DNA of 64,000 nucleotides from CAIYYO01 sp049299895 (GCA_049299895.1 JBAQYF010000004.1:23542-87541), one strand, 5' to 3'. Shown: positions 34,138 to 42,346, counted from the stretch's first letter. Numbers and translations are program-made. The notes: generated by a model not told the origin, from the letters alone.

Positions 34138-35061
34138 CTAGTTGCAATCCAGGCTCTTATTTATCGTTCTCACGTTCTCCTGCATTAAAGAGAGGTAATT
34201 TTCACCTCTCTGCTCCTCCTCGGCAGTCATCCCGTGAACTGTATTGAAGACAGCGACTACACCATGTATTTCGTCTGCAATAGATTGTGCGACTTTGGGA
34301 TTATAAAGCCTCTCGGTGAATACGACCGTGATATTTTCCGCTTTAGCCTGATCGATGATGGCTGCGACCACTGCAGGCGTCGGTTCGCCTTCGGCGTTCA
34401 CGCCTTCTATCGGAACCTGGGTGCACCCGTATTCTTTGCAAAAGTATGCCAGGGTCGCGTGGGTTATTAAAATGTCCTTCTTCTTGCAAGCAGGCATTAA
34501 CGCCCGGAATTGCGCATCCAGCACTTCAAGTTTCTGGATATATGCTGCTGCATTGCTTTCATAATATTCTTTTCCTGCAGGATCGGCCTGGATGAATGCG
34601 TCTCTAATCGCAGCAACCTGCTTTCCGGCGAGGGCCGGGTCAAGCCACAAGTGGGGGTCGTTTCCCGGCATGTCTGCATCCATGGATGCGACAAGAGGTA
34701 TGCCCTTGCTCGTATCGATAACGGCCAATTGCTTGTTGTCCAGGCTGGCTACCAGTTTCGGAGCCCAGGAATCCTCTATGACGCCGTTTAGAATGAGCAC
34801 CTGCGCGCCGTTAAGGGCCAGTATGTCGGAGGTTGTCGGCTCATATTCATGCGGCTCCACGCCGACAGGTATGAGGCTTGTGACCTCGATACGCTCGCCT
34901 CCGACGTTCCTGGCGAAATCGTACATCGGATAGAAGCTTGCAATTACCCTCAATTTTCCCTGCTGCAATCCTTCCTGCGGCTCATTGTTGTTAATGCATC
35001 CTGGAAAAGACACTACCAAAAATAGTAAAACCATCCCGAAAAGATATTTATTAATATTCAT
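34138..35061 (-). CDS. Zn/Mn-binding lipoprotein, cluster A-1 (ZnuA-like)
   Basis: A 307-residue solute-binding protein. It has a lipoprotein signal with Cys after a hydrophobic run (VLLFLVVSFPGCINNNEP). Metal ligands typical of the ZnuA/TroA family appear as VGVEPHEYEPTTSDI (first His), NDPHLWLDPALA (second His), ILITHATLAYFCKEYG (third His) and a C-terminal acidic FTERLYNPKVAQSIADEI. No His-rich loop is present, so Mn or Fe is as likely as Zn. First gene of the operon, facing a NikR-like regulator. Confidence 0.92.
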   Translation of the reverse strand: MNINKYLFGMVLLFLVVSFPGCINNNEPQEGLQQGKLRVIASFYPMYDFARNVGGERIEVTSLIPVGVEPHEYEPTTSDILALNGAQVLILNGVIEDSWAPKLVASLDNKQLAVIDTSKGIPLVASMDADMPGNDPHLWLDPALAGKQVAAIRDAFIQADPAGKEYYESNAAAYIQKLEVLDAQFRALMPACKKKDILITHATLAYFCKEYGCTQVPIEGVNAEGEPTPAVVAAIIDQAKAENITVVFTERLYNPKVAQSIADEIHGVVAVFNTVHGMTAEEEQRGENYLSLMQENVRTINKSLDCN

Positions 35062-35066
35062 GGAAA

Positions 35067-35081
35067 TATTAATAGTTAATA
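35067..35081. promoter_or_regulatory. AT-rich inverted repeat at the metal-importer promoter
   Basis: TATTAA and TTAATA flank TAG, six bases upstream of the ZnuA-like ATG, in a 74-bp divergent region shared with the NikR-like gene. TATA-like TTTATAAAT lies beside it. It could be the regulator's site, but the repeat is short and AT-rich. Confidence 0.3.
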
Positions 35082-35135
35082 ATATTTATAAATAAATTAA
35101 TAAATTCACCCCGTTTTGAGGGAAAAATTATTAAA

Positions 35136-35519
35136 ATGAGCGTAATTAGTGTCTCCCTGACGGAAGAGACAATAGAGGAACTGGACAAAATAGTAGGTTC
35201 TGGCGGGTACAGAGGCCGCTCGGACGCAGTGAACGCGGCGATCAACCTGCTTTCCAGGGAAACCGACCAATACCCCAAAGAAGGAAAGATGTCCGGGATA
35301 CTCATACTCATCCACAACGAAAAATACGAAGCGGCATTCTCGGAAGCAAGGCACAAATTCGAAGGCCTGATAAAAACCATGGTCCACAACCAGATAGGCC
35401 GCAGAAAATGCCTTGAACTATTCATACTGGAAGGCGAATGCAAGGAAGTGGAAGCCCTGATAAAAGCATGCAGGAAAAGCGGCAGAGCAGACTACCTGAA
35501 GCTGATAACGACCTGCTAG
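35136..35519 (+). CDS. NikR-like metal-responsive RHH regulator
   Basis: A 127-residue protein. The N-terminal ribbon-helix-helix is ISVSLTEETIEELDKIVGSGGYRGRSDAVNAAINLL. The C-terminal ACT-like regulatory domain begins GILILIHNEKYEAAFSEARHKFEGLIKTMVHNQIG and ends with a Cys-containing tail. The classical NikR nickel site (His-His-His-Cys in fixed spacing) is only partly recognisable here, so the metal may not be nickel. Its divergent position to the ZnuABC-like operon suggests it controls that importer. Confidence 0.85.
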   Translation: MSVISVSLTEETIEELDKIVGSGGYRGRSDAVNAAINLLSRETDQYPKEGKMSGILILIHNEKYEAAFSEARHKFEGLIKTMVHNQIGRRKCLELFILEGECKEVEALIKACRKSGRADYLKLITTC

Positions 35520-35577
35520 GCGCACAAGCCCGGACCAAACATGCGTAAACGTCGAAACGCCTCAACTGGGTTAAGCC

Positions 35578-36546
35578 TCATCCCAGGTCGCTACGCATTT
35601 GTCTTGCGGCCTCGCACATGTTCCTCAGTTTCTCGTATGCGATCCCCGGGGGCAGCAGTTTCATCCCGCAGTCGGGGTCTACGTAGACCTGCTTGGGTTC
35701 CACTATGTCGAATGAGCGGGCTATGTTCTTTTTTATCTCGCCTACGGTTTCTATCCTGCTTGTGTGCACGTCGACTACGCCGAACCCGAAGTCCTTCGTG
35801 AACCCATATTGTTTGAATATCTCAAGGTCTGCGTAGTTCTTGTTTGCCAGTTCGAAATCCAACTGGTCTACCGGGAAATCCAGCACCCCCGGATAGATGC
35901 GCGAGTAATCCCCGTAGCAGATATGCAGCCCGACGTATGCGTCCACGCCTTTGGTCGCTATCTCCAACGAATTCTTTGCCGTCTCTATCTCGTCAGGGTG
36001 CGTCGATAACGCCGGATCGTCTATCTGTATATACGTCGCTCCCGCTGCGGAAAGCCGCTTGAGTTCCTCGTTCATTATCCCGGCGAGCGCGTAGACTGCG
36101 TCTTCTTTTGTGTTGTAGTATTCGTTGTAGCTCCAGTCAACGATGGTATACGGACCGGTTATCGGCACCTTTATTTCGCGGTCGGTCAATGTCTTCAGGA
36201 ACTTATATTCGTCTACTGCAAGCACGTCTTTGTATCTGAATTCTTCCACTATCGCGGGCTTTTTGTAATAGTTGTTCCCCCATACCCGCACGTCCCCGTA
36301 TATCCTGAATCCGCCTATGTGTTCGGCGAAGTATGATGTCATCTCTTCGCGTCTCATCTCCCCGTCCCAGATTATGTCTACTCCGGCCGTTTCCTGGTCT
36401 TTGACGGCCGCTTTAATGGAGTCGCAGTATGCCTGCTCCATCGCGTCCCGCGTTATATGCCCTTCCGTCCTCTGTTTTGCCAGGTAGTTGAGCCAACGGG
36501 GCTTAGGCTGGCTTCCGATGACCGTTGTCGGCAGGAGGCGTTTCAT
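35578..36546 (-). CDS. metE: MetE-type archaeal methionine synthase (core domain), copy A
   Basis: A 322-residue protein matching only the C-terminal catalytic barrel of cobalamin-independent methionine synthase. It begins LLPTTVIGSQPKPRWL and has DIIWDGEMRREEMTSYF, the zinc-site His-x-Cys motif GLHICYGDYSRIYP, a strand-8 VDVHTSRIET and the C-terminal VDPDCGMKLLP (third ligand Cys). Archaeal short MetE proteins take the methyl group from a methylcorrinoid donor rather than folate. It overlaps 36543-37499 by four bases. Confidence 0.92.
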   Translation of the reverse strand: MKRLLPTTVIGSQPKPRWLNYLAKQRTEGHITRDAMEQAYCDSIKAAVKDQETAGVDIIWDGEMRREEMTSYFAEHIGGFRIYGDVRVWGNNYYKKPAIVEEFRYKDVLAVDEYKFLKTLTDREIKVPITGPYTIVDWSYNEYYNTKEDAVYALAGIMNEELKRLSAAGATYIQIDDPALSTHPDEIETAKNSLEIATKGVDAYVGLHICYGDYSRIYPGVLDFPVDQLDFELANKNYADLEIFKQYGFTKDFGFGVVDVHTSRIETVGEIKKNIARSFDIVEPKQVYVDPDCGMKLLPPGIAYEKLRNMCEAARQMRSDLG

Positions 36547-37499
36547 TTCGCATCCTCCCGGATTGCGCCGCAGAGAACCGATAGTTTTTCCCCTGCTTTT
36601 TGGTATGGAAGATATTCAAGACCCGTATTCGGAGATATAAACAAATCCGGCCCGGTTAGCGCGGATATTTCCTCTATTTTCTTCCTGACGGATTCCTTCT
36701 TTTCCATCCTGGTAGTCCTCCCGTCTACGACGCCCGCCTGCAATATTTTCTTGGGCGCATATTCCTTCAGGAGCCTGATGTTTTCAGCATATCCATCGAC
36801 ATAATCTAATCCGATAACGTCGACTGGAAAGTCAAGCATTTCCGGGAATACGTTCCCTGCGCCTTTGTAGTAAGTCGCGATTATGAATTTTGCACCGACC
36901 CCCCGCGTCAGTATGCAGAATGCATCTTTTGCAGCATCAATATCCTCCTTTCCGGCATACAGGATCGCAGGCTCGTCTACTTGGATATATTTCGCGCCTG
37001 CGGCCGCAAGTTCCTTTGCTTCCCGGTTCATGGCTTTTGCCAGGTCCAGAATAAAATCTTTTTTATCCTTATAGAAACTGTTTTTGGACAACTGCGCAAG
37101 GCTGTAACAGGACAATACCGGCTTGATTCCGGGCGCGTATTTCTTTGCTTCCTTGTATTCGGATACTACAAGTTCCCCGTTGCGCTCTATCCCGGCTTTT
37201 GCTTCCGGCATCCGATAATAGTTATTGTTGTCAAAGTACCTTATCAGGCCGCCCATCTCGAATCCAGAAAGCCTTGTGCAAAGGTGACAAAGCATATCCT
37301 GCCAGAGCAATTGCCCGTCCGTACAAAGCACGATGCCCTCATTTTTCTGGACCGCAAGCACCTCTTTAACGGCCCTCCGATACTCCGCATCCATCCCCCC
37401 GAGGTACGCTTTCTGCAATCCCTCGCAATTTTTTAGATGCGCCTTAAACCAGTCGGGGCGCGGATACCCCCCGATCACCGTTGGAATAATGCCTTTCAT
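36543..37499 (-). CDS. MetE-type methionine synthase homologue, copy B (degenerate ligands)
   Basis: A 318-residue paralogue: GIIPTVIGGYPRPDWFKAHL at the start, VLCTDGQLLWQDMLCHL, YIQVDEPAILY and the C-terminal ISPNTGLEYLPYQKAGEKL. In copy A the zinc ligands lie in HIC and PDCG. Here the equivalent stretches read FIIATYYKGAG and SPNTG, so both Cys and the His appear lost. It may therefore be non-catalytic, use another site, or form a heterodimer with copy A. It is translationally coupled to copy A and preceded by the membrane protein 37521-38216. Confidence 0.8.
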   Translation of the reverse strand: MKGIIPTVIGGYPRPDWFKAHLKNCEGLQKAYLGGMDAEYRRAVKEVLAVQKNEGIVLCTDGQLLWQDMLCHLCTRLSGFEMGGLIRYFDNNNYYRMPEAKAGIERNGELVVSEYKEAKKYAPGIKPVLSCYSLAQLSKNSFYKDKKDFILDLAKAMNREAKELAAAGAKYIQVDEPAILYAGKEDIDAAKDAFCILTRGVGAKFIIATYYKGAGNVFPEMLDFPVDVIGLDYVDGYAENIRLLKEYAPKKILQAGVVDGRTTRMEKKESVRKKIEEISALTGPDLFISPNTGLEYLPYQKAGEKLSVLCGAIREDAK

Positions 37500-37520
37500 T
37501 TCCAGTCTCTCACAATTGGA

Positions 37521-38216
37521 TCAATGCATCTCCACTCCGAAAAGTTTCGAGACGGAAAAGTCGAGCCCGTATCTGCGGTTCAGCATCGCTTCAACATTCA
37601 ACGTAACGTACTTCAGCGCGTAGTAGCTTGCCGCGATCCCCAGGCCGAAAGTAAGCCGCTCGAAAACCGCCTGAAAGAACGCAGCCTGCCACGCGGCCGC
37701 GGGAATGTCCAACGCATACAGGTACAGTACCGAACCGACCGAGTGGTCGACAAACGCCGCGCCGATCCCGTCAAGTACCGGACCGATCCTTGCTCCGTGC
37801 ATGTAATGGATCGCTGCCGGGACAAGCCAGAGCAATGCGAAATACCATACCTGCGAACCGACGGGGTGCAGCCAGAACGCGATCATGCAGGCTGCGGGGA
37901 TGGCGAGGACGCGAACGTTCCTGCGCCCGAAATACAGTGACGCGCACGCCAGGGGAAGTCCCATCGACACGAGGATGAGGAGAAACGCCCGATTCAACGA
38001 CGCCCCGTTTACCAGCGCGTATGAGGTATTCGTCAAAAGAATGATCGGGAACGCAGCATAGCCGATGATGCCGGAAACCGCCGGCGCGAATGCCGCCGCT
38101 GCCGGGAAAGACGCCCCGGCTACGCCGATTATCCGTATCAGGTCATATTTCAACAGGATAAATTCCAGCAGGACAAACAAGCCCGCAATGAAAAATTTCG
38201 CATATTTCGCATTCAT
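37521..38216 (-). CDS. Multi-spanning membrane protein in the methionine operon
   Basis: A 231-residue protein with six or seven hydrophobic segments, among them FFIAGLFVLLEFILL, IIGYAAFPIILLTNTSYALV and LAIPAACMIAFWLHPVGSQVWYFALLWLVPAAI. No ABC or MFS motif is present. The compact six-helix form and location ahead of two methionine synthase genes, under a divergent regulator, suggest an uptake component for methionine, a corrinoid or a precursor (for example an ECF S-component-like protein), but this is inference from context. Confidence 0.6.
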   Translation of the reverse strand: MNAKYAKFFIAGLFVLLEFILLKYDLIRIIGVAGASFPAAAAFAPAVSGIIGYAAFPIILLTNTSYALVNGASLNRAFLLILVSMGLPLACASLYFGRRNVRVLAIPAACMIAFWLHPVGSQVWYFALLWLVPAAIHYMHGARIGPVLDGIGAAFVDHSVGSVLYLYALDIPAAAWQAAFFQAVFERLTFGLGIAASYYALKYVTLNVEAMLNRRYGLDFSVSKLFGVEMH

Positions 38217-38290
38217 TCTCGCACCTCAATCATATCCGAGGTTATTGATGTGCGAGCCGGGCAATATAAATATAACCTTTTGGATAATAA

Positions 38291-38312
38291 TTATTGCCAT
38301 TAATGGCAATAA
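38291..38312. promoter_or_regulatory. 22-bp perfect palindrome upstream of ArsR-like regulator
   Basis: The half-site TTATTGCCATT is followed directly by its exact reverse complement AATGGCAATAA, with no mismatch or spacer. It ends eight bases before the regulator ATG at 38320 and lies within the divergent region towards the membrane protein/MetE operon (start 38216). TATA-like AATATAAATATAACC is at 38264-38278. Such symmetry is a strong repressor-site signal. Confidence 0.75.
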
Positions 38313-38319
38313 GATAGAA

Positions 38320-38829
38320 ATGTCCTCGCTATTTATGATCCTCGGAAACGAGAAAAGGAGAAAGATACTCAAACTCGTAAGAAAACACGAAATGCACATA
38401 TCCGGGATCGCAAGAGAACTGGGTTTATCGGTGCCGGTCACCTTCAAGCACATAAAAAAACTCGAAGAAGCAAACCTTGTTACAAGACATACTATGGGCA
38501 ATACGCACGTTGTCCGGATCCAGGAAAACTGGGGAGAAAAATTAAACAGCATCTGGATGCTCCTCGACGAGCCGTTGATACTGAAAACAAATAAGGGGAC
38601 GACCCTTTCGGATATCCTGAAAACCATACCCGGGATAGACATCAAAAAAACAAGCCGCGGGGAGTACATACACGCCATCGACGGCAAGGAAGGATACTTC
38701 GTCTACGAGATAAACGGGGAACTCGTAGACAGGCCGATAAACGCATGCGAGATCACAAAAAACTCGGAAGTGGAGATAAAGAGGCTGATACCTGCATACG
38801 ACAAAAAGATAAGGATCGACGTGGGGTAA
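38320..38829 (+). CDS. ArsR-type winged-helix regulator fused to a DUF4430/transcobalamin-like domain
   Basis: A 169-residue protein. Residues 1 to about 75 are an ArsR-like winged helix (MILGNEKRRKILKLVRKHEMHISGIARELGLSVPVTFKHIKKLEEANLV). From about 95 comes a small beta-rich domain: TLSDILKTIPGIDIKKTSRGEYIHAIDGKEGYFVYEINGELVDRPINACEITKNSEVEIKRL. The ...G-Y-F-V-Y-x-I-N-G-E... and final EVEIKR strands match the DUF4430/transcobalamin C-terminal pattern. That fold binds one face of cobalamin in transcobalamins, so a corrinoid-sensing regulator of the divergent methionine operon is plausible but unproven. Confidence 0.75.
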   Translation: MSSLFMILGNEKRRKILKLVRKHEMHISGIARELGLSVPVTFKHIKKLEEANLVTRHTMGNTHVVRIQENWGEKLNSIWMLLDEPLILKTNKGTTLSDILKTIPGIDIKKTSRGEYIHAIDGKEGYFVYEINGELVDRPINACEITKNSEVEIKRLIPAYDKKIRIDVG

Positions 38830-38847
38830 ACGATGAAGCGTTCGGAA

Positions 38848-39183
38848 TCATCTACTCTTTCCGCATTCGTGTTTCCCCGTGGCGCAGTATTCCTTGAAGT
38901 GCGTCAGCCATTTTGGGTAGTCCGGCGCCGTTTCCACGAATTCGACGAATTTGCCTAGTTGCTCGACCGTCTCGGGATGCAGTATGTGCTCCGTCTTGCA
39001 GGCGTCTTCCGCCGCCACTTTGTCAGATACCAGGACGATCCCCAGGAGTTTTGTCAGGGTCACCGGGACGTATGGTTCGTAGCGTATCAGGCCGTTGTCT
39101 TTCAGTTTGTGAAGCATCTCGGTTACGGTCGGGAAGCAATCAGCCGGAGTCGCAGCAGTCTCATTTCTGGTAGGATACGCCAT
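38848..39183 (-). pseudogene. DtxR/MntR-family metalloregulator, internally deleted
   Basis: The open frame (111 residues) has DtxR-like pieces in order: PTVTEMLHKLKDNGLIRYEPYVPVTLT (end of recognition helix and wing), then directly KLLGI...DACKTEHILHPETVEQL (dimer and metal-binding domain). About 20 residues normally between them, plus most of the N-terminal HTH and the N-terminus, are missing, with in-frame joints. Metal ligands such as C-x-x-E-H remain. It may still be translated but should not bind DNA normally. It lies between the ArsR-like gene (convergent) and the NifX/MinD operon. Confidence 0.6.
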
Positions 39184-39234
39184 AAGGGCTTTTTTGGGAG
39201 TGGATTTGTAAAGGTAAAGGCACTCAAATAAACC

Positions 39235-40095
39235 TTAATCGAGGGGATTTTTCTTCCACCATATCCGGGTATACGTAGTTTCGCCCCTGTGCAAAACGAA
39301 TCCTCCTTTGTCCGCGATCAGTCTCTTTTCTAGATAAGTCTTAAGGGCGCCCTTCTGCTCTTTCGTCCGCGCAAGAACGTACGTCCCCATGTTCTCAACT
39401 GCCTCGTCGATCGAATCGAAACGCTGCGAGTCGGCTCCGGAAACGGATTCTACGTTCGCGTATATGCCCATGTCGTAGAGCAAATTGTAGACGTAGTCGG
39501 TCTTCGGCCCGGGGACGTATTCTACGCCGTGCAAAAGAGGCCACAGTTCCCCGTAGGTCCTCTCCCATGCAGGCACGCCTGCGAACCAGAACAGGTAGAC
39601 GTATTTATCCGCGCAAGAATTCATTTTTTCGAGCGCTGCACGCAGGTCCGCCATGTCAAGGGAGTATCCGGCGACGACTACGTCGAACCTGCCGATCTCT
39701 TCTAGCGAGACGTCCTCCCATTTTTTCCCGACGACTGAAACGTTATCCAAACCCTCTGTTTTCAGGTTCTTCTCCAGGAGCCGGCGCATCGCATAAGACG
39801 GCTCTATCGCCGTTACGCTGCGACACCTCCTCGCCAACGGTATCGACAGCGCCCCGGACCCGGAACCGATATCCAGAACGGAGTAACCCGGCCGCAGGTC
39901 CAATGCGTCCACTTTGAGCGTTCCATAACGCCAGTCGTCCCGGGAAACGGACGCATCGTATCTTTTCGCGATCCCCGGCATCTCCCAGACCTGCGCGCCC
40001 CTGTCGCCTGCGAAAGTGGAACGCAGATACGCGCTTTTCCACGCAGCGCCCCAATCGACGCACCGGGATCCGACGCAACGGAGAGGTTCTTTCAT
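39235..40095 (-). CDS. Class I SAM-dependent methyltransferase
   Basis: A 286-residue protein. The SAM-binding motif VLDIGSGSGALSIPLARRC is at about residues 72-90, the acidic VTAIEPS follows, then the motif IV region FDVVVAGYSLDMADLRAAL. N-terminal residues (SRCVDWGAAWKSAYLRSTF) and a Trp-rich C-terminus are outside the core fold. The ATG at 40095 is chosen; much longer same-frame translation upstream lies antisense-free over the MinD gene and is not real. It is the last gene of the NifX/Mrp/MinD operon, 56 bp after the preceding stop. Confidence 0.85.
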   Translation of the reverse strand: MKEPLRCVGSRCVDWGAAWKSAYLRSTFAGDRGAQVWEMPGIAKRYDASVSRDDWRYGTLKVDALDLRPGYSVLDIGSGSGALSIPLARRCRSVTAIEPSYAMRRLLEKNLKTEGLDNVSVVGKKWEDVSLEEIGRFDVVVAGYSLDMADLRAALEKMNSCADKYVYLFWFAGVPAWERTYGELWPLLHGVEYVPGPKTDYVYNLLYDMGIYANVESVSGADSQRFDSIDEAVENMGTYVLARTKEQKGALKTYLEKRLIADKGGFVLHRGETTYTRIWWKKNPLD

Positions 40096-40151
40096 GGATA
40101 TTATAAGTTTGAATTTCCTCCAGAAAAGCAACAGAAGGTTAAACAGCAGCG

Positions 40152-41009
40152 CTAAACGAGCAGGGATATCACAACTGCCCATACCCTGCTTATGTCCTCC
40201 GCGCACGGGCATCCCTGTTCGTCCGCGGTATTCAGCCGCGCAAGGGCTTCGTAAACGCACGGATCGTACCTCACTTTCCCGATCACCGGGATACCGTTCT
40301 TCGCGCAGTATTTTTCTATCTCGGACGTCTTCTCTTCCGAGAGGTCGTACTTGTTTATGAAGACGCACGTTTTGACTCCGAAGTGCTTTGCGACCGAGAG
40401 AATCCGTTCCATGTCGTGGAGGCCGGATACCGAGGGCTCGGAAACGATCACCGCGACGTCCACCCCGGAGAGGGAGGCGATCACCGGGCATCCTATTCCC
40501 GGCGAGCCGTCGATTATGAGGATGTCTTTGTTCTTTTCCGAGGCGATCCTTTCCGCTTCGGCCTTGACGGCCGCGACCAGTTTCCCGGACGCTTCTTCTC
40601 CTGCATTGAGGACGCCGTAGACGAAGGGGCCGAAGCGCGTGTCCGCAGATATGATCCTTCCGGTCTCGGATTCCCTCATCTCGATCGCTCCCACCGGGCA
40701 GACGAAAGCACAGGCAGCGCATCCCTCGCATCTGACGGGATCGATCCTGCATGAGTTGTCTATTGCGTCGTACCTGCATGCGGTGATGCACCTTGCGCAC
40801 AGGATGCATTTTGTCTCGTCCCGGAACGCCTTTTTGAGGGCGTAAAAAGGCGTTTCCTTCTTGTTCTCCGGCTGCAGGAGTATGTGCAGGTCCGGCACGT
40901 CGACATCGCAGTCCGCTAGGGCCGCGTCCTTTGCGAGCGAGGCGAATGCGGCGGCAATCGTCGTCTTGCCTGTGCCGCCTTTGCCGCTAATTATAAGGAT
41001 CTTTTTCAT
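40152..41009 (-). CDS. MinD/Mrp-type ATPase with inserted 2x[4Fe-4S] ferredoxin
   Basis: A 285-residue P-loop ATPase of the CooC/MinD class with the deviant Walker A ISGKGGTGKTTIAAAFASL at the start. A ferredoxin pair is inserted at about residues 65-105 (CILCARCITACRYDAID and CEGCAACAFVCPVGAIE). The switch II motif is DILIIDGSPGIGCPVIASLS. These proteins are common in anaerobes next to NifX-like genes and are thought to act in Fe-S cluster or metallocofactor assembly. Overlaps the upstream fusion gene by four bases. Confidence 0.9.
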   Translation of the reverse strand: MKKILIISGKGGTGKTTIAAAFASLAKDAALADCDVDVPDLHILLQPENKKETPFYALKKAFRDETKCILCARCITACRYDAIDNSCRIDPVRCEGCAACAFVCPVGAIEMRESETGRIISADTRFGPFVYGVLNAGEEASGKLVAAVKAEAERIASEKNKDILIIDGSPGIGCPVIASLSGVDVAVIVSEPSVSGLHDMERILSVAKHFGVKTCVFINKYDLSEEKTSEIEKYCAKNGIPVIGKVRYDPCVYEALARLNTADEQGCPCAEDISRVWAVVISLLV

Positions 41010-42346
41010 TTTTTCTTCCTCAGGACATATACGTTGAGGTCGCCGCATCTCTTCTTCTCCGCGGAACCGAGGGATGCTATCTCCTTCTCCAGCCACACAA
41101 GGTCTACGCCCAGGTATGCGCCGTCGGGGTGGATCTTTTCGAAGCCTTTTTTGGTGTATTCTGCTATAACGCATCTGTCTTTTGCGGCCCTGAAGCATTC
41201 CCTGACGACAAGAGGCCGAAGTTCTAATGGGACGTGATGTAATGTACCGAGGCATGCAACGGAATCAAATGACGAGTCCGGGTATGACATTCTGGACGCG
41301 TCGCCCAAGTCGAACTTAATCGACACCCCGGCCTTCGCAGCGGCTTCTCTGACCTGTTCTATCTTTTCGGCCGATGTGTCTATCGCCGTAACAATGCAAT
41401 TATATTCTTTTGCCGCGATCACTCCTAAAGGCCCTGCTCCGACGTCGAGGAACGTCCCGCCTTTGATCCCGGAGACGTCGAGTATAGAGCGCCTCCGTGC
41501 GATCCTTTCGATGTCTTTTTTTTCTTCGATGATCCTTTCATAGAGCTCATTGAATTTCTCCCGCCACTCGGGCATCTCCTTTGCGAAAGGTACGCCTTTT
41601 GCGTAGAGCTCGGCTATCTTTCGCTCGAAGGGTATGCGCATCAGTATCTGGACCTGCCGCTCTTTGCAGTATCCGTCGATGTCCTCTCCCCCCGCACCGT
41701 CCCTGTTGACGACGACGCCGCATGGGACTTTGAGGGTATTGCACAGGTCGAGAGCCATGCCTAGGTCGTGCAGGCCGAACAAAGTCGGCTCGGTCACGAG
41801 TATGCAGTAGTCTGCGCAGCTTATCGTTTCCACTGCAGGACAGCTGGTTCCGGGAGGAGAGTCGAGGATGATCTTTCCCTCATTTCCGGCCTTTTCCTTG
41901 AGCTTCTTTATTATGGGGGTCGCCATGGCTTCGCCTATGTTCAATAAGCCCTCCAGGAAAGTTAAGGAATCAGCGCGACCGGACGATATGGTTCCGATTA
42001 CGCGCTCTTCCTCCGTTATCGCATCCTGCGGGCAGGCCATCGCGCAGAGGCCGCATCCGTGGCACAGTTCTTTGAAGACCATCACGGAGTCTTTGAGGAC
42101 TGCGAGCGCATGGTACTGGCATAGTTTGGCGCATTTGCTGCAGAGGACGCATTTGGAGGCGTCGACCACAGGGTAGGGGATCGTTACGTCCTCCTTCTCT
42201 TCGGCCGGTATCCCCAGGAACAGGTTCGCGTTAGGCTCCTCGACGTCGCAGTCGGCGAGGACACAGGAGGAAAGAGACAGGACAAGGTTTACTGCAACGG
42301 TTGTTTTTCCTGTTCCTCCTTTCCCGCTTGCGATCGCGATTATCAT
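41006..42346 (-). CDS. MinD-ferredoxin ATPase fused to a C-terminal methyltransferase
   Basis: A 446-residue protein. Residues 1 to about 285 repeat the MinD-ferredoxin plan: ASGKGGTGKTTVAVNLVLSL, CVLCSKCAKLCQYHALA, CHGCGLCAMACPQDAIT and KIILDSPPGTSCPAVETIS. From about 298 a class I methyltransferase follows: GGTFLDVGAGPLGVIAAKEY, then VTAIDTSAEKIEQVREAAAK, then FDSVACLGTLHHVPLELRPL. The usual family member ends near residue 290, so the extra 150 residues are a true fusion, with no stop or shift at the joint. It suggests cofactor methylation coupled to ATP-driven assembly. Confidence 0.9.
   Translation of the reverse strand: MIIAIASGKGGTGKTTVAVNLVLSLSSCVLADCDVEEPNANLFLGIPAEEKEDVTIPYPVVDASKCVLCSKCAKLCQYHALAVLKDSVMVFKELCHGCGLCAMACPQDAITEEERVIGTISSGRADSLTFLEGLLNIGEAMATPIIKKLKEKAGNEGKIILDSPPGTSCPAVETISCADYCILVTEPTLFGLHDLGMALDLCNTLKVPCGVVVNRDGAGGEDIDGYCKERQVQILMRIPFERKIAELYAKGVPFAKEMPEWREKFNELYERIIEEKKDIERIARRRSILDVSGIKGGTFLDVGAGPLGVIAAKEYNCIVTAIDTSAEKIEQVREAAAKAGVSIKFDLGDASRMSYPDSSFDSVACLGTLHHVPLELRPLVVRECFRAAKDRCVIAEYTKKGFEKIHPDGAYLGVDLVWLEKEIASLGSAEKKRCGDLNVYVLRKKK

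Noticed and set aside
39235..40809. A very long minus-strand reading frame of over 500 codons spanning the methyltransferase and part of the MinD gene
   Set aside because: Only the part from the ATG at 40095 has family features; upstream it is an alternative frame of the MinD gene with Arg/Gly-rich shadow sequence.
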